From Aurantibacter aestuarii (GTDB lineage Bacteria; Bacteroidota; Bacteroidia; Flavobacteriales; Flavobacteriaceae), in assembly GCF_003008425.1 (NCBI RefSeq), contig NZ_PXOQ01000015.1, positions 248,001-312,000 on the forward strand: a stretch of 64,000 bases of DNA, in the 5' to 3' direction. A model generated the notes under the pieces. The model did no database searches and was not told where the DNA came from. It was given only the letters and a program-made list of their open reading frames with translations. This document shows positions 36,940 through 44,858 of the stretch, one piece after another (positions within the stretch are counted from its first letter, which is position 1; the number at the start of each line of letters is the position of its first letter). Made by a program: the position numbers and the translations under genes.

Positions 36940-36944
36940 ATAGA

Positions 36945-37817
36945 ATGGATATTAAAAAACCATACGTTATTGCAGAAATTGGTTGCAATCACAAAGGAAA
37001 TATGGCAACAGCCAAAGAATTAATTAAAGTTGCAAAGATTTTTTGTAACGTGGATGCTGTGAAGTTTCAAAAACGTAATAATATAGAATTGTTGACCGAG
37101 GAACAATATAACGCACCACACCCCAATCCCGTAAATTCTTATGGAGATACTTATGGTGCACACAGAGAGTTTTTAGAATTTGATGTGGAGCAGCACCAGG
37201 AATTAAAAACCTTTTGTGAAGATATTGGAGTGACCTATTCAACTTCGGTATGGGATGTAACCTCTGCTAAAGAAATTGCGTCGCTTAAACCGGAATTTAT
37301 TAAAATTCCTTCAGCGTGTAATAATAATGTAGCTATGCTGGAGTGGTTATGCGAAAATTATAAAGGAGAGATTCATATTTCTACAGGAATGACTACTAAA
37401 GATGAAATAGAGGGTTTAGTAGGATTATTTTCAAAATTTAACAGAGCTAAAGATTTAGTGCTTTACAACTGTACATCGGGTTATCCAGTACCATTTAAAG
37501 ATGTGTGTCTTTTAGATATTAATATTCTTAAAGAAAAATATGGCGATAAAGTTAAACACATAGGTTTTTCTGGTCACCATTTGGGTATTGCTGTAGATGT
37601 TGCAGCCTATACTTTAGGAGCAAATATTATTGAGCGCCACTATACTTTAGACCGTACTTGGAAAGGTACAGATCATGCTGCATCTTTGGAGCCTATGGGC
37701 TTAAGAAAGTTAAGCAGAGACTTATTGGCTGTGTATGATGCTTTAAGTTATAAGCCAACAGATATTTTACCAATTGAGCAAGTACAAAGAGATAAATTAA
37801 AAAACCAGAAAGGCTAA
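36945..37817 (+). CDS. neuB: NeuB-family nonulosonate (phosphate) synthase, no SAF domain
   Basis: A 290-residue TIM-barrel synthase that condenses phosphoenolpyruvate with a hexosamine or hexose (6-phosphate) to make a nine-carbon acid. It has VIAEIGCNHKGNMATAKELI, DAVKFQKRNN, FIKIPSACNNN, HISTGMTTKDEIE and ANIIERHYTLDRTWKGTDHA. Typical NeuB has about 345 residues with a C-terminal SAF (antifreeze-like) domain; this protein stops after the barrel. The paired phosphatase domain upstream suggests a phosphorylated substrate such as mannose-6-phosphate (giving KDN-9-P) or ManNAc-6-P. It follows neuA by five bases. Confidence 0.85.
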   Translation: MDIKKPYVIAEIGCNHKGNMATAKELIKVAKIFCNVDAVKFQKRNNIELLTEEQYNAPHPNPVNSYGDTYGAHREFLEFDVEQHQELKTFCEDIGVTYSTSVWDVTSAKEIASLKPEFIKIPSACNNNVAMLEWLCENYKGEIHISTGMTTKDEIEGLVGLFSKFNRAKDLVLYNCTSGYPVPFKDVCLLDINILKEKYGDKVKHIGFSGHHLGIAVDVAAYTLGANIIERHYTLDRTWKGTDHAASLEPMGLRKLSRDLLAVYDALSYKPTDILPIEQVQRDKLKNQKG

Positions 37818-37820
37818 ATT

Positions 37821-37862
37821 GAATTATGAATTATGAATTATGAATTATGAGTTATGATTTAT
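37821..37862. repeat. Heptanucleotide tandem array (GAATTAT)
   Basis: Four perfect GAATTAT copies (37821-37848) followed by GAGTTAT and GATTTAT. It starts three bases after the neuB stop codon. This is the second of three period-7 arrays in the window placed right behind a stop. Confidence 0.92.
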
Positions 37863-37920
37863 GATTTGCGAGTCTGGATTTATGTAATTAAAAAGTTCTT
37901 GATTTTTAGATTTTTTATAA

Positions 37921-39315
37921 ATGAAGCAAAAAAAAGTATTTGTATTTTTCCCTGATGGCGTAGGACTTAGAAACTTTGCGTTTACCGATTTTAAATGGAT
38001 TGGTGAACAGATGGGATTTGATATTACCTATTGGAACAATACTGTTTTTTCTTTAAAAGACAACTTAGGGTTTAATGAGGTTAAGATAGAGAACCATCAA
38101 ATTCATCCGCTTACACCTCTCTATACACGTGCCAGAAAACGTGTAGAACTTAATGTTTCTGAACAAAAATTTAACGATCCAGTTTATCCAACCTATAAAT
38201 TTCCATTTAATTATAAAGGTTTAAAAAACACTGTAAAAAGTTTATATACAAGGCTTTTAATAGCCCAGTATAATTCTGAAAAAGGAGTAGAACGTATAAG
38301 GGCAAAAATAAACGCTTTAGAACGTAAAAACCCTAAATACACCTACTGTAAAGCACAGTTACAAGAACATCAACCCGATTTGGTATTTTGTACTACGCAA
38401 CGTGCTACGCAATCCATTTCAGCCTTGTTAGCCGCAAAAGATTTAGGCATACCAACCGCAGCTTTTGTGTATTCTTGGGACAATGTACCGAAAGCTATGC
38501 AAGTGGTGGAAACGGACTATTACTTTGTGTGGAGCGAGCATATGAAACGCGAAGTGCTGCAATACTATCCGTTTGTAAAAGAAAATCAGGTATTTGTAAC
38601 AGGAACCCCACAATTTGAACCCCATTTTGACAACAGTTTAATTAAGTCTAGAGACACTTTTTTTGCTGAAAACAATTTAGACGTTAATAAAAAATACATC
38701 TGTTTTTCTGGTGACGATGAAACCACATCGCCATTAGATCAGTATTATTTAGAAGATTTAGCTATAGCTGTTAGAAGTTTAAATGCTAAAGGCGAAAATT
38801 TAGGTATTATTTACAGAAAGTGTCCTGTAGATTTTACAACGCGATACGATAAAGTTGTGAAAGATTATAGTGATGTTATTGTTAAAATAGATCCTATCTG
38901 GAAACAAGTAGGCAGCCAGTGGAACCAAGTTTTACCAGCTAAAGAAGATTTTGAGATGCTGGTTAACGTCTGTTATCATTCCGAAATGGTTACTAATGTG
39001 TGTTCTAGTACCGTTTTTGACTTTGTAGCGCATAACAAGCCTTGTATTTATTATAATTACGAACAACCACAGCTTAAAAAAGGGATTCGTGATATTGGGC
39101 AGAACTACAAATATGTACATTTCAGGTCTATGCCTACTAAAGAGGCGGCAGTTTTTTGTGAAACTAAATCTCAATTAGAAGCTAAAGTAAAAGCGGTTTT
39201 AGACGGTACATTAACTAACGTCCCAGTTGGAAAAGAATGGTTTAAAGTTATTGCAGGTGTAACACCAGACGCTTCTTCTAAAAAGATTTGGGAAACAATT
39301 AAATCTATAATTTAA
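37921..39315 (+). CDS. Putative GT-B glycosyltransferase, possible nonulosonate transferase
   Basis: A 464-residue soluble protein starting KKVFVFFPDGVGLRNFAFTD. Two Rossmann-like halves are suggested: the first ends near LLAAKDLGIPTAAFVYSWDN, the second holds ICFSGDDETTSPLDQY and VCSSTVFDFVAHNKPCIYYN (about residue 362-381). The last motif resembles the donor region of CDP-glycerol and other GT-B transferases. I do not recognise a numbered family. Its place directly behind neuA-neuB makes it the best positional candidate for the CMP-sugar-using transferase, but that is inference. Confidence 0.55.
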   Translation: MKQKKVFVFFPDGVGLRNFAFTDFKWIGEQMGFDITYWNNTVFSLKDNLGFNEVKIENHQIHPLTPLYTRARKRVELNVSEQKFNDPVYPTYKFPFNYKGLKNTVKSLYTRLLIAQYNSEKGVERIRAKINALERKNPKYTYCKAQLQEHQPDLVFCTTQRATQSISALLAAKDLGIPTAAFVYSWDNVPKAMQVVETDYYFVWSEHMKREVLQYYPFVKENQVFVTGTPQFEPHFDNSLIKSRDTFFAENNLDVNKKYICFSGDDETTSPLDQYYLEDLAIAVRSLNAKGENLGIIYRKCPVDFTTRYDKVVKDYSDVIVKIDPIWKQVGSQWNQVLPAKEDFEMLVNVCYHSEMVTNVCSSTVFDFVAHNKPCIYYNYEQPQLKKGIRDIGQNYKYVHFRSMPTKEAAVFCETKSQLEAKVKAVLDGTLTNVPVGKEWFKVIAGVTPDASSKKIWETIKSII

Positions 39316-39317
39316 CT

Positions 39318-40844
39318 ATGCTTAATTTTATAAATAAGCTATATCAAAAAAAAATATCTTCTAAAGGCTTAGGCATTTTTAGGATTTGCTTTTCCCTTGT
39401 CTTACTTCTCGAGGTTAATAGGATTTATAGATATAAAGAACTATACTATGATCCTATTCCATTTATAGAATCCATAAATTTTAATTACACTTTGGTTTTG
39501 ATTTTATGGCAAATAAGTTTAGTTGCAATTTTTTTAGGTTTTTTTACAAGACTTTTTGCTATTATTAACTATATCATAGCTTTTATTTTAATTAATGACT
39601 TTGGTGTTTACGAATACCATATGGATTATGTGTATTTGGGTATTTCATTCCTTTTCATATTTGTGCCAACAGAAAAAAGTTATAGTATAGATGCAATTTT
39701 TAAATCACAAACATCTTCGAAAATATTAACACAAAAAACAAGTGTGTTGAGTTATTACAGTTTAGTATTTGTAGGAATTGCTTTGGTTTATTTCGGGTCT
39801 ATATTTTTTAAAATACGTTCTAATGCATGGCTAAATGGTTTAGGTATCTGGCTTCCATGTTCTTTACCGCAGGTAACTATAACCAATAATCAATGGGTTT
39901 TAAATCAAGAGTACTTTATAAAATTAATAGGTTACATAGCTCTTATTTTCGAACTTTTCTTTATTTTTTTATTTTTTGTTAAAAAATTTAGATTACCACT
40001 TTTTATCATTGGTGTAATTATGCATATAGGTATTGCAGCAGTATTTCCTATTCCATATTTTGCATTTGGCTATGTAGCCTTGTATTTATTATTAATTCCA
40101 GTATCATTTTGGGAGAAATTACACTATAACTTAAAATTCTATTCAGTTAAAAATAAGATAAAAAGTAATTTATTTTTAATTATCTACTTCTATTACTTTA
40201 AGCTTTTAAGCTTCAATTTATCTTCTTTTTTAAAACTTCGATTTATTAAATTGTTTTTTATTCTCATCTGTATTTTACAATTAAATGCTGCTGTAAATAT
40301 TAGTAGTGATAAAATTACAAATGTTATAAAAAAAAATATAAAAGAATCTGATTCTTATATTGTAATATTAAAAAGAACAGTAAAAACTATAAGAAATTTT
40401 TCTCAAGAGCTATTTGGGATAACAGGTCATGGAGTTTTTGTTGATGCTCATTATATTGGATTTGATAAGATTTTAACAATAAAATACAAAAATGAGTTCC
40501 TTCCGCTTTATGATGAAAACGGAATGCCTGGAAATTATTTAAAAAGTGGAATTTGGGCTAATTATAATTTTAGGGTAAATAAACCTTACGTTTTTAACAG
40601 TGAAAATAGTCAAACTAATTTAAAAAATGGATTTGTTCGTTATACTTCATATTGGACACGAAAGAATAATTTAGAATTAGATAATTTGGAATTTGATATT
40701 TTGATAAAAACTGTAAAAGCTAATTTTAATTGGGAAAAAGACCTACTCAGCAAAAACCTTGCTACGCCTTGGGAGACTGTAGGTAAAATAATTTGGAAAG
40801 ATAACAAGGCCAAAGTGGTTTTAGAAGATGTTGTAAATGAATAA
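39318..40844 (+). CDS. HTTM-domain membrane protein
   Basis: A 508-residue protein. The N-terminal two thirds have multiple hydrophobic helices and HTTM landmarks: GLGIFRICFSLVLLLEVNRI, YHMDYVYLGISFLFIFVPTE and FFIFLFFVKKFRLPLFIIGV. The C-terminal part (about 330-508) is soluble, with SGIWANYNFRVNKPYVFNSE. HTTM is the membrane domain shared with vitamin-K-dependent gamma-carboxylase; the bacterial members are of mostly unknown function. The gene is AT-rich and inserted between sugar genes; its role in the glycan is unclear, perhaps a membrane-bound modification. Confidence 0.7.
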   Translation: MLNFINKLYQKKISSKGLGIFRICFSLVLLLEVNRIYRYKELYYDPIPFIESINFNYTLVLILWQISLVAIFLGFFTRLFAIINYIIAFILINDFGVYEYHMDYVYLGISFLFIFVPTEKSYSIDAIFKSQTSSKILTQKTSVLSYYSLVFVGIALVYFGSIFFKIRSNAWLNGLGIWLPCSLPQVTITNNQWVLNQEYFIKLIGYIALIFELFFIFLFFVKKFRLPLFIIGVIMHIGIAAVFPIPYFAFGYVALYLLLIPVSFWEKLHYNLKFYSVKNKIKSNLFLIIYFYYFKLLSFNLSSFLKLRFIKLFFILICILQLNAAVNISSDKITNVIKKNIKESDSYIVILKRTVKTIRNFSQELFGITGHGVFVDAHYIGFDKILTIKYKNEFLPLYDENGMPGNYLKSGIWANYNFRVNKPYVFNSENSQTNLKNGFVRYTSYWTRKNNLELDNLEFDILIKTVKANFNWEKDLLSKNLATPWETVGKIIWKDNKAKVVLEDVVNE

Positions 40845-41691
40845 ATCATCACACTTAGTTATTGGCTCTAATAGTTTTTTAGGAAGACAATTGTGTAAGC
40901 AATTACATCAACAATCTAAAATAGTAACTGGAGTATATCATAAAAATACTCAAAATCTTTTTAAGAAGGTAAAACATGTGGGTTTTGAAGAATTATATAG
41001 CCTGCCAAATGACTATCACTATGTTTACATAGTAAGCTCTTATATCCCTCTTAATACAGATAATAATATAACGGAACGATTAGATGCTGTTAATGTAGCG
41101 CTAGTGCAGCATATTGTAAATTATTTTACAAGAGCAAAAATTATTTTTTGTTCTAGTGTATCTGTCTATGGAGAGTTAGATGCCGTTATTACAGAGCAAA
41201 GTCCATTAGACCCAATAACAGCTTATGCTAAGTCTAAACAAAAAGGTGAAGCTATAGTAAGCAATCATTCAAAATATGCTATAGTAAGAATAAGTTCTTT
41301 ATTTGGAAAACGAATGAAACCTATTACCTTTTTACCACTTATAATAAAAACTGCGTTAAAAGACCACACCATAACACTTTTTGGTTTTGGTAAACGACTC
41401 CAGAATTACATACACGTTAAGCATGTGGCACAAATTTTAATTAAAGCAGCACACTGCCATACAAACGAGGTTTTTCTGGCAGTACATGACAATTCATTTT
41501 CTAATACAGAAATGGCAGAAATGGTTTCAAGCTCATTTCAAAATCTAAACATTGTTTATAGAGGTAAAGATGATTCTAAATCTTATATTTACGATAATTC
41601 TTACACACGAAAAACACTTCAATTAAAGCAGCAAAACTCAATTAAAGCTGAAATTAAAGCATTGATACAATGGATGAGAAAAGAGTATTAG
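40837..41691 (+). CDS. NAD(P)-dependent sugar epimerase/reductase (extended SDR)
   Basis: A 284-residue SDR. The nucleotide site is LVIGSNSFLGRQLCKQL, the active-site serine stretch is IFCSSVSVYGEL, and the YxxxK pair is YAKSK at about residue 130. RLQNYIHVKHVAQILIKAA near residue 190 is the usual sugar-SDR segment. It overlaps the preceding gene by eight bases and the following ATP-grasp gene by 22, so the three are tightly coupled. Substrate unknown. Confidence 0.8.
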   Translation: MNKSSHLVIGSNSFLGRQLCKQLHQQSKIVTGVYHKNTQNLFKKVKHVGFEELYSLPNDYHYVYIVSSYIPLNTDNNITERLDAVNVALVQHIVNYFTRAKIIFCSSVSVYGELDAVITEQSPLDPITAYAKSKQKGEAIVSNHSKYAIVRISSLFGKRMKPITFLPLIIKTALKDHTITLFGFGKRLQNYIHVKHVAQILIKAAHCHTNEVFLAVHDNSFSNTEMAEMVSSSFQNLNIVYRGKDDSKSYIYDNSYTRKTLQLKQQNSIKAEIKALIQWMRKEY

Positions 41692-42650
41692 TTACAGGAA
41701 TTGGCGGTAATGTTGGTCAAGGCATTATACGTAACATAAAGGCAACCTCTTATAATATAAAAGTAATTGGGACTAATATTGAAGATTTTTCTGCAGGAAA
41801 CCATTTATGTGACGTATTTTACAAAGTGCCTTATGCTTACGAGAGTGATTATGTAAGTTTTATAAATTGTATAGTTAATCAAGAAAATATAGACTTAATT
41901 ATTCCGTCTACAGATTATGAAGTTTATTATTTATCCCTTAATAAATCTAAAATATCTTGTAATGTGGTAGTTTCTAGTGTAGAGACAACCTCTAATTATT
42001 TGGATAAATACAATACATTTTTACACCACAAAGCCCATCAAATCCCGTTTGGAAACTCATATTTACCTAGTGCATATAAACATCAGTTTAAAGATTGTAT
42101 TGTAAAACCGAGAAAGGGTAGAGGCTCTAGAGGCTTGCAAATAAACCCTAAAAGTTTAACTCATTTTTCTGATGATGAGTATATGGTCCAAGAGCTTCAC
42201 AAAGGTAAAGAAATTACCACAGCATTTTACGTTACTAAAAAAAATGAGTTGCATGGCTTTATTTCTTTAGAGCGTATGTTGGAAAATGGTACAACTACAA
42301 ATTGTAAAGTAGTAATGACTTATGATGATGCATTAAAAAAAATTTTACAAAAAATAATTAATGCAGGACAATTTTTTGGTTCAGCAAACTTACAATCTAT
42401 AGTAAACCAAGATGGAGATATAATACCTTTTGAAATTAATTGTCGCATTTCTGGAACAAACTCGATTAGAGCAAATTTTGGATTTGAAGATGTTAAATAT
42501 ACGTTACAAGAATATTTGTATTTTGAAGCACCAGATACACCACAAATTAAAAAAGGAGTGGCCACTCGAATATTAATGGATGTAATTTATAAAGATCAAG
42601 AGGATTTTGCTCAAGTACAAGACGCTAACACCAAACATTTTATTTACTAA
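41670..42650 (+). CDS. ATP-grasp carboxylate-amine/thiol ligase-like protein
   Basis: A 326-residue protein. A Rossmann-like pre-domain opens VLVTGIGGNVGQGIIRNIKA, as in CarB/PylC-type ATP-grasp enzymes. ATP binding is seen in CIVKPRKGRGSRGLQINP (about residues 144-161) and YMVQELHKGKE, and metal binding in PFEINCRISGTNSIRANFGF (Glu, Asn and Arg of ExNxR, about 258-262). ATP-grasp enzymes join a carboxylate to an amine through an acyl phosphate. In this setting it could attach an amino acid to an amino sugar or uronic acid. The start overlaps the SDR by 22 bases; the stop overlaps the HAD gene. Confidence 0.82.
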   Translation: MDEKRVLVTGIGGNVGQGIIRNIKATSYNIKVIGTNIEDFSAGNHLCDVFYKVPYAYESDYVSFINCIVNQENIDLIIPSTDYEVYYLSLNKSKISCNVVVSSVETTSNYLDKYNTFLHHKAHQIPFGNSYLPSAYKHQFKDCIVKPRKGRGSRGLQINPKSLTHFSDDEYMVQELHKGKEITTAFYVTKKNELHGFISLERMLENGTTTNCKVVMTYDDALKKILQKIINAGQFFGSANLQSIVNQDGDIIPFEINCRISGTNSIRANFGFEDVKYTLQEYLYFEAPDTPQIKKGVATRILMDVIYKDQEDFAQVQDANTKHFIY

Positions 42651-43291
42651 TGGAACAAACTGTAAAATATATATTATTTGATGCAGCTAATACCTTAATA
42701 CATAAACCAGAGCTTTGGTTAAAAATAAACACCGTTTTATTAAATTTCGGGTATAAAGTAAATACGGAAGAGCTTAAACAAAAACATAAGTTGTTAAGTG
42801 AGGTTATAAAGTTTCCAGATGTAACATCACAATCATTTTACTCTTCATTCAATTCAGAATTGTTAAATGCTTTAGGAATAATTGAAACCCCAGAGCTGTT
42901 AGATGCTATTTTTACAGCGTGTAAATATTTACCTTGGGAAGCTTTTGAAGATACTAAAGCACTAAATAGTTACATTGCTACACCAATGGGAGTAATTTCT
43001 AATTTTAATTCAGGTTTATCAGTTTTATTAAATGAAAAATTACCCTTAGTATCTTTTGAAGATATTATAATTTCGGAAGATGAAGGGATTTCAAAGCCAA
43101 GTTTAGATTTTTATAAAGTAGCAATCCATAGAACAGGTTTGGAACCCAATGAAATTTTATATATTGGAGACTCATTAAAATTAGATATTAAACCAGCTCA
43201 ATCATTAGGTTTTCAGGTAAAACTGATTGACAGAGATCAAACATATCCAACATCACCTTATCGTATAAATAGTATAACAGATTTATTTTAA
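42650..43291 (+). CDS. HAD-superfamily hydrolase-like protein
   Basis: A 213-residue HAD protein with a helical cap after motif I (about residues 15-100). Motif I is YILFDAANTLIHKP; motif II is MGVISNFNSG; motif III/IV are SEDEGISKPSLDFY and ILYIGDSLKLDIKPAQSLGF. The second acidic residue of the usual DxD is replaced (D-A-A), as in dehalogenase-like members, so phosphatase activity should not be assumed. It is coupled to the ATP-grasp gene by a one-base overlap, implying a shared pathway. Confidence 0.78.
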   Translation: MEQTVKYILFDAANTLIHKPELWLKINTVLLNFGYKVNTEELKQKHKLLSEVIKFPDVTSQSFYSSFNSELLNALGIIETPELLDAIFTACKYLPWEAFEDTKALNSYIATPMGVISNFNSGLSVLLNEKLPLVSFEDIIISEDEGISKPSLDFYKVAIHRTGLEPNEILYIGDSLKLDIKPAQSLGFQVKLIDRDQTYPTSPYRINSITDLF

Positions 43292-43300
43292 GTCATCATT

Positions 43301-44230
43301 TTGAAAAAAACCATCTCATTTATAGTTCCTGTTTATTTTGAAGAAGCTGTCATTTCTAGATTTATTTTAGAAATGCGGGAAGCGCTTGCCAAAATAGAAA
43401 TTAACTATGAGTTTGTTTTTGTAGATGATGGTAGTACGGATAAAACCTGTGAGATTATTAAAGAAGAAGCTAAAAGCGATGTAAAAATAAAATTAATAGA
43501 ATTATCCTATAACCACGGAAAACAAAGTGCTGTAACTGCAGGAATAAATTATGCGGTTGGAGATTACCTGTTATATATGGATCCAGATTTACAAGATCCA
43601 CCAGAAGAAATTCATCGTTTCATTACAGAAATTGAGAAAGGTTTTGATTTGGTTTTTGGAGTTCGTAGAGAGAAAAAGGATAATTTTATTAACAGGCATT
43701 TTTCTAAATTATTTTGGGGAGTCTTACGAAAGTTTACAGGTTTGCAACTGCCTAAAAACTTGGCGGTCATGCGTATATTTAACCGAAAATTCGCCAATAA
43801 GTTTATAGAATATAAGGAACAAAACCGTTTTATAGAAGGCGTGTTTATGCATATTGGGATGAAGCAATCGGTACTTGAAATAAATCAACGCGAACGCTAC
43901 GCAGGTCAAAGTAAGTTTAATTTTAGAAAAAAAATGGAATTGGCTTTTAATGCTATTTTCGACTTTTCAGAACTTCCTTTAAAATTGGCAGTACGCTTAG
44001 GTTTGATTTTTATATTAATAGGTATCATTACACTTTTAACTATAATTGGCTTAAAGTTATTTTTAGTAGACTTTCAATCGGGTTGGCCATCAATAATTGG
44101 CGCTTTAATTATCGCCACAGGAATACAATTGTTTTTTATTGGAATTGCAGCACTTTATATAGGAAAGGTTTATAAGGAAGCCAAAGGAAGACCATTATTT
44201 TCTGTTAAAGAAACCACAAACATCCAGTAA
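43301..44230 (+). CDS. GtrB/DPM-like polyprenyl-phosphate glycosyltransferase (GT2)
   Basis: A 309-residue GT2 enzyme with a GT-A domain (ISFIVPVYFEEAVISRFILE, FVDDGSTDKTCEII, LYMDPDLQDPPEEI with the DxD at about residue 90) and two C-terminal transmembrane helices (LIFILIGIITLLTIIGLKLF and IIGALIIATGIQLFFIGIAA). This is the layout of GtrB/ArnC-type enzymes, which load a sugar onto undecaprenyl phosphate for use in the periplasm. The start is TTG at 43301; no nearby ATG preserves the beta strand. A polytopic GT-C-like protein encoded nearby (45968) could use the product. Confidence 0.87.
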   Translation: MKKTISFIVPVYFEEAVISRFILEMREALAKIEINYEFVFVDDGSTDKTCEIIKEEAKSDVKIKLIELSYNHGKQSAVTAGINYAVGDYLLYMDPDLQDPPEEIHRFITEIEKGFDLVFGVRREKKDNFINRHFSKLFWGVLRKFTGLQLPKNLAVMRIFNRKFANKFIEYKEQNRFIEGVFMHIGMKQSVLEINQRERYAGQSKFNFRKKMELAFNAIFDFSELPLKLAVRLGLIFILIGIITLLTIIGLKLFLVDFQSGWPSIIGALIIATGIQLFFIGIAALYIGKVYKEAKGRPLFSVKETTNIQ

Positions 44231-44231
44231 A

Positions 44232-44858
44232 ATGAAACGATTAGCCATTATTGCTTCTGGAGATTTAGGACAACAAATAGCCTATCATGCCACTCAAGAT
44301 AAACAGTTTGATGTTGTAGGCTTTTTTGATGATTATGCAAATCCAGAAACTTCTAAAAACACCATTTTGGGAACTGTGGAAGATATTGAGCGTGTGTATA
44401 AAGCAAATAGGTTCGATGAACTTATTATTGCTATTGGTTATAAGCACTTTGAAATAAGAGCCCAGCTTTTTACTAGATTTAGAAATAAAATACCATTTGC
44501 AACATTTATACATTCATCATGTTATGTAGATGAATCTTGTAAAATAGGTAGTGGGGTGTGTTTATTTCCAGGGTCTGTTTTAGATGCTAATGTAGAAATA
44601 CAAAATAATGTACTTGTAAATGTTGCTTGTACAATAGCTCACGATTCTATAATTGGTTCACACACGTTTCTGTCACCAAGAGTTGCAATTGCTGGTTTTG
44701 TAACAATAGGAGAAAATTGTAATATAGGTATTAACAGTACTATAATAGATTGTATTAAAATAATTAATGGAACCCAAATAGGAGGCGGAACTGTTGTGAT
44801 TTCTAATATAGAAAAGAAAGGACTTTATGTAGGGAACCCATCTAGATTTATAAGATAA
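44232..44858 (+). CDS. PglD/NeuD-like sugar O- or N-acetyltransferase
   Basis: A 208-residue protein with the PglD-type layout: a small N-terminal Rossmann-like domain (LAIIASGDLGQQIAYHATQD, DVVGFFDDYANPETSK) and a C-terminal left-handed beta helix of hexapeptide repeats (IGSGVCLFPGSVLDANVEIQ onward). Histidine in TIAHDSIIG (about 137) is the catalytic base position in PglD. It probably transfers acetyl from acetyl-CoA to the 4-amino group of a TDP- or UDP-sugar. It lies directly before wecE with a one-base overlap, so it is the likely N-acetylase of TDP-Fuc4N, replacing WecD. Confidence 0.82.
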   Translation: MKRLAIIASGDLGQQIAYHATQDKQFDVVGFFDDYANPETSKNTILGTVEDIERVYKANRFDELIIAIGYKHFEIRAQLFTRFRNKIPFATFIHSSCYVDESCKIGSGVCLFPGSVLDANVEIQNNVLVNVACTIAHDSIIGSHTFLSPRVAIAGFVTIGENCNIGINSTIIDCIKIINGTQIGGGTVVISNIEKKGLYVGNPSRFIR

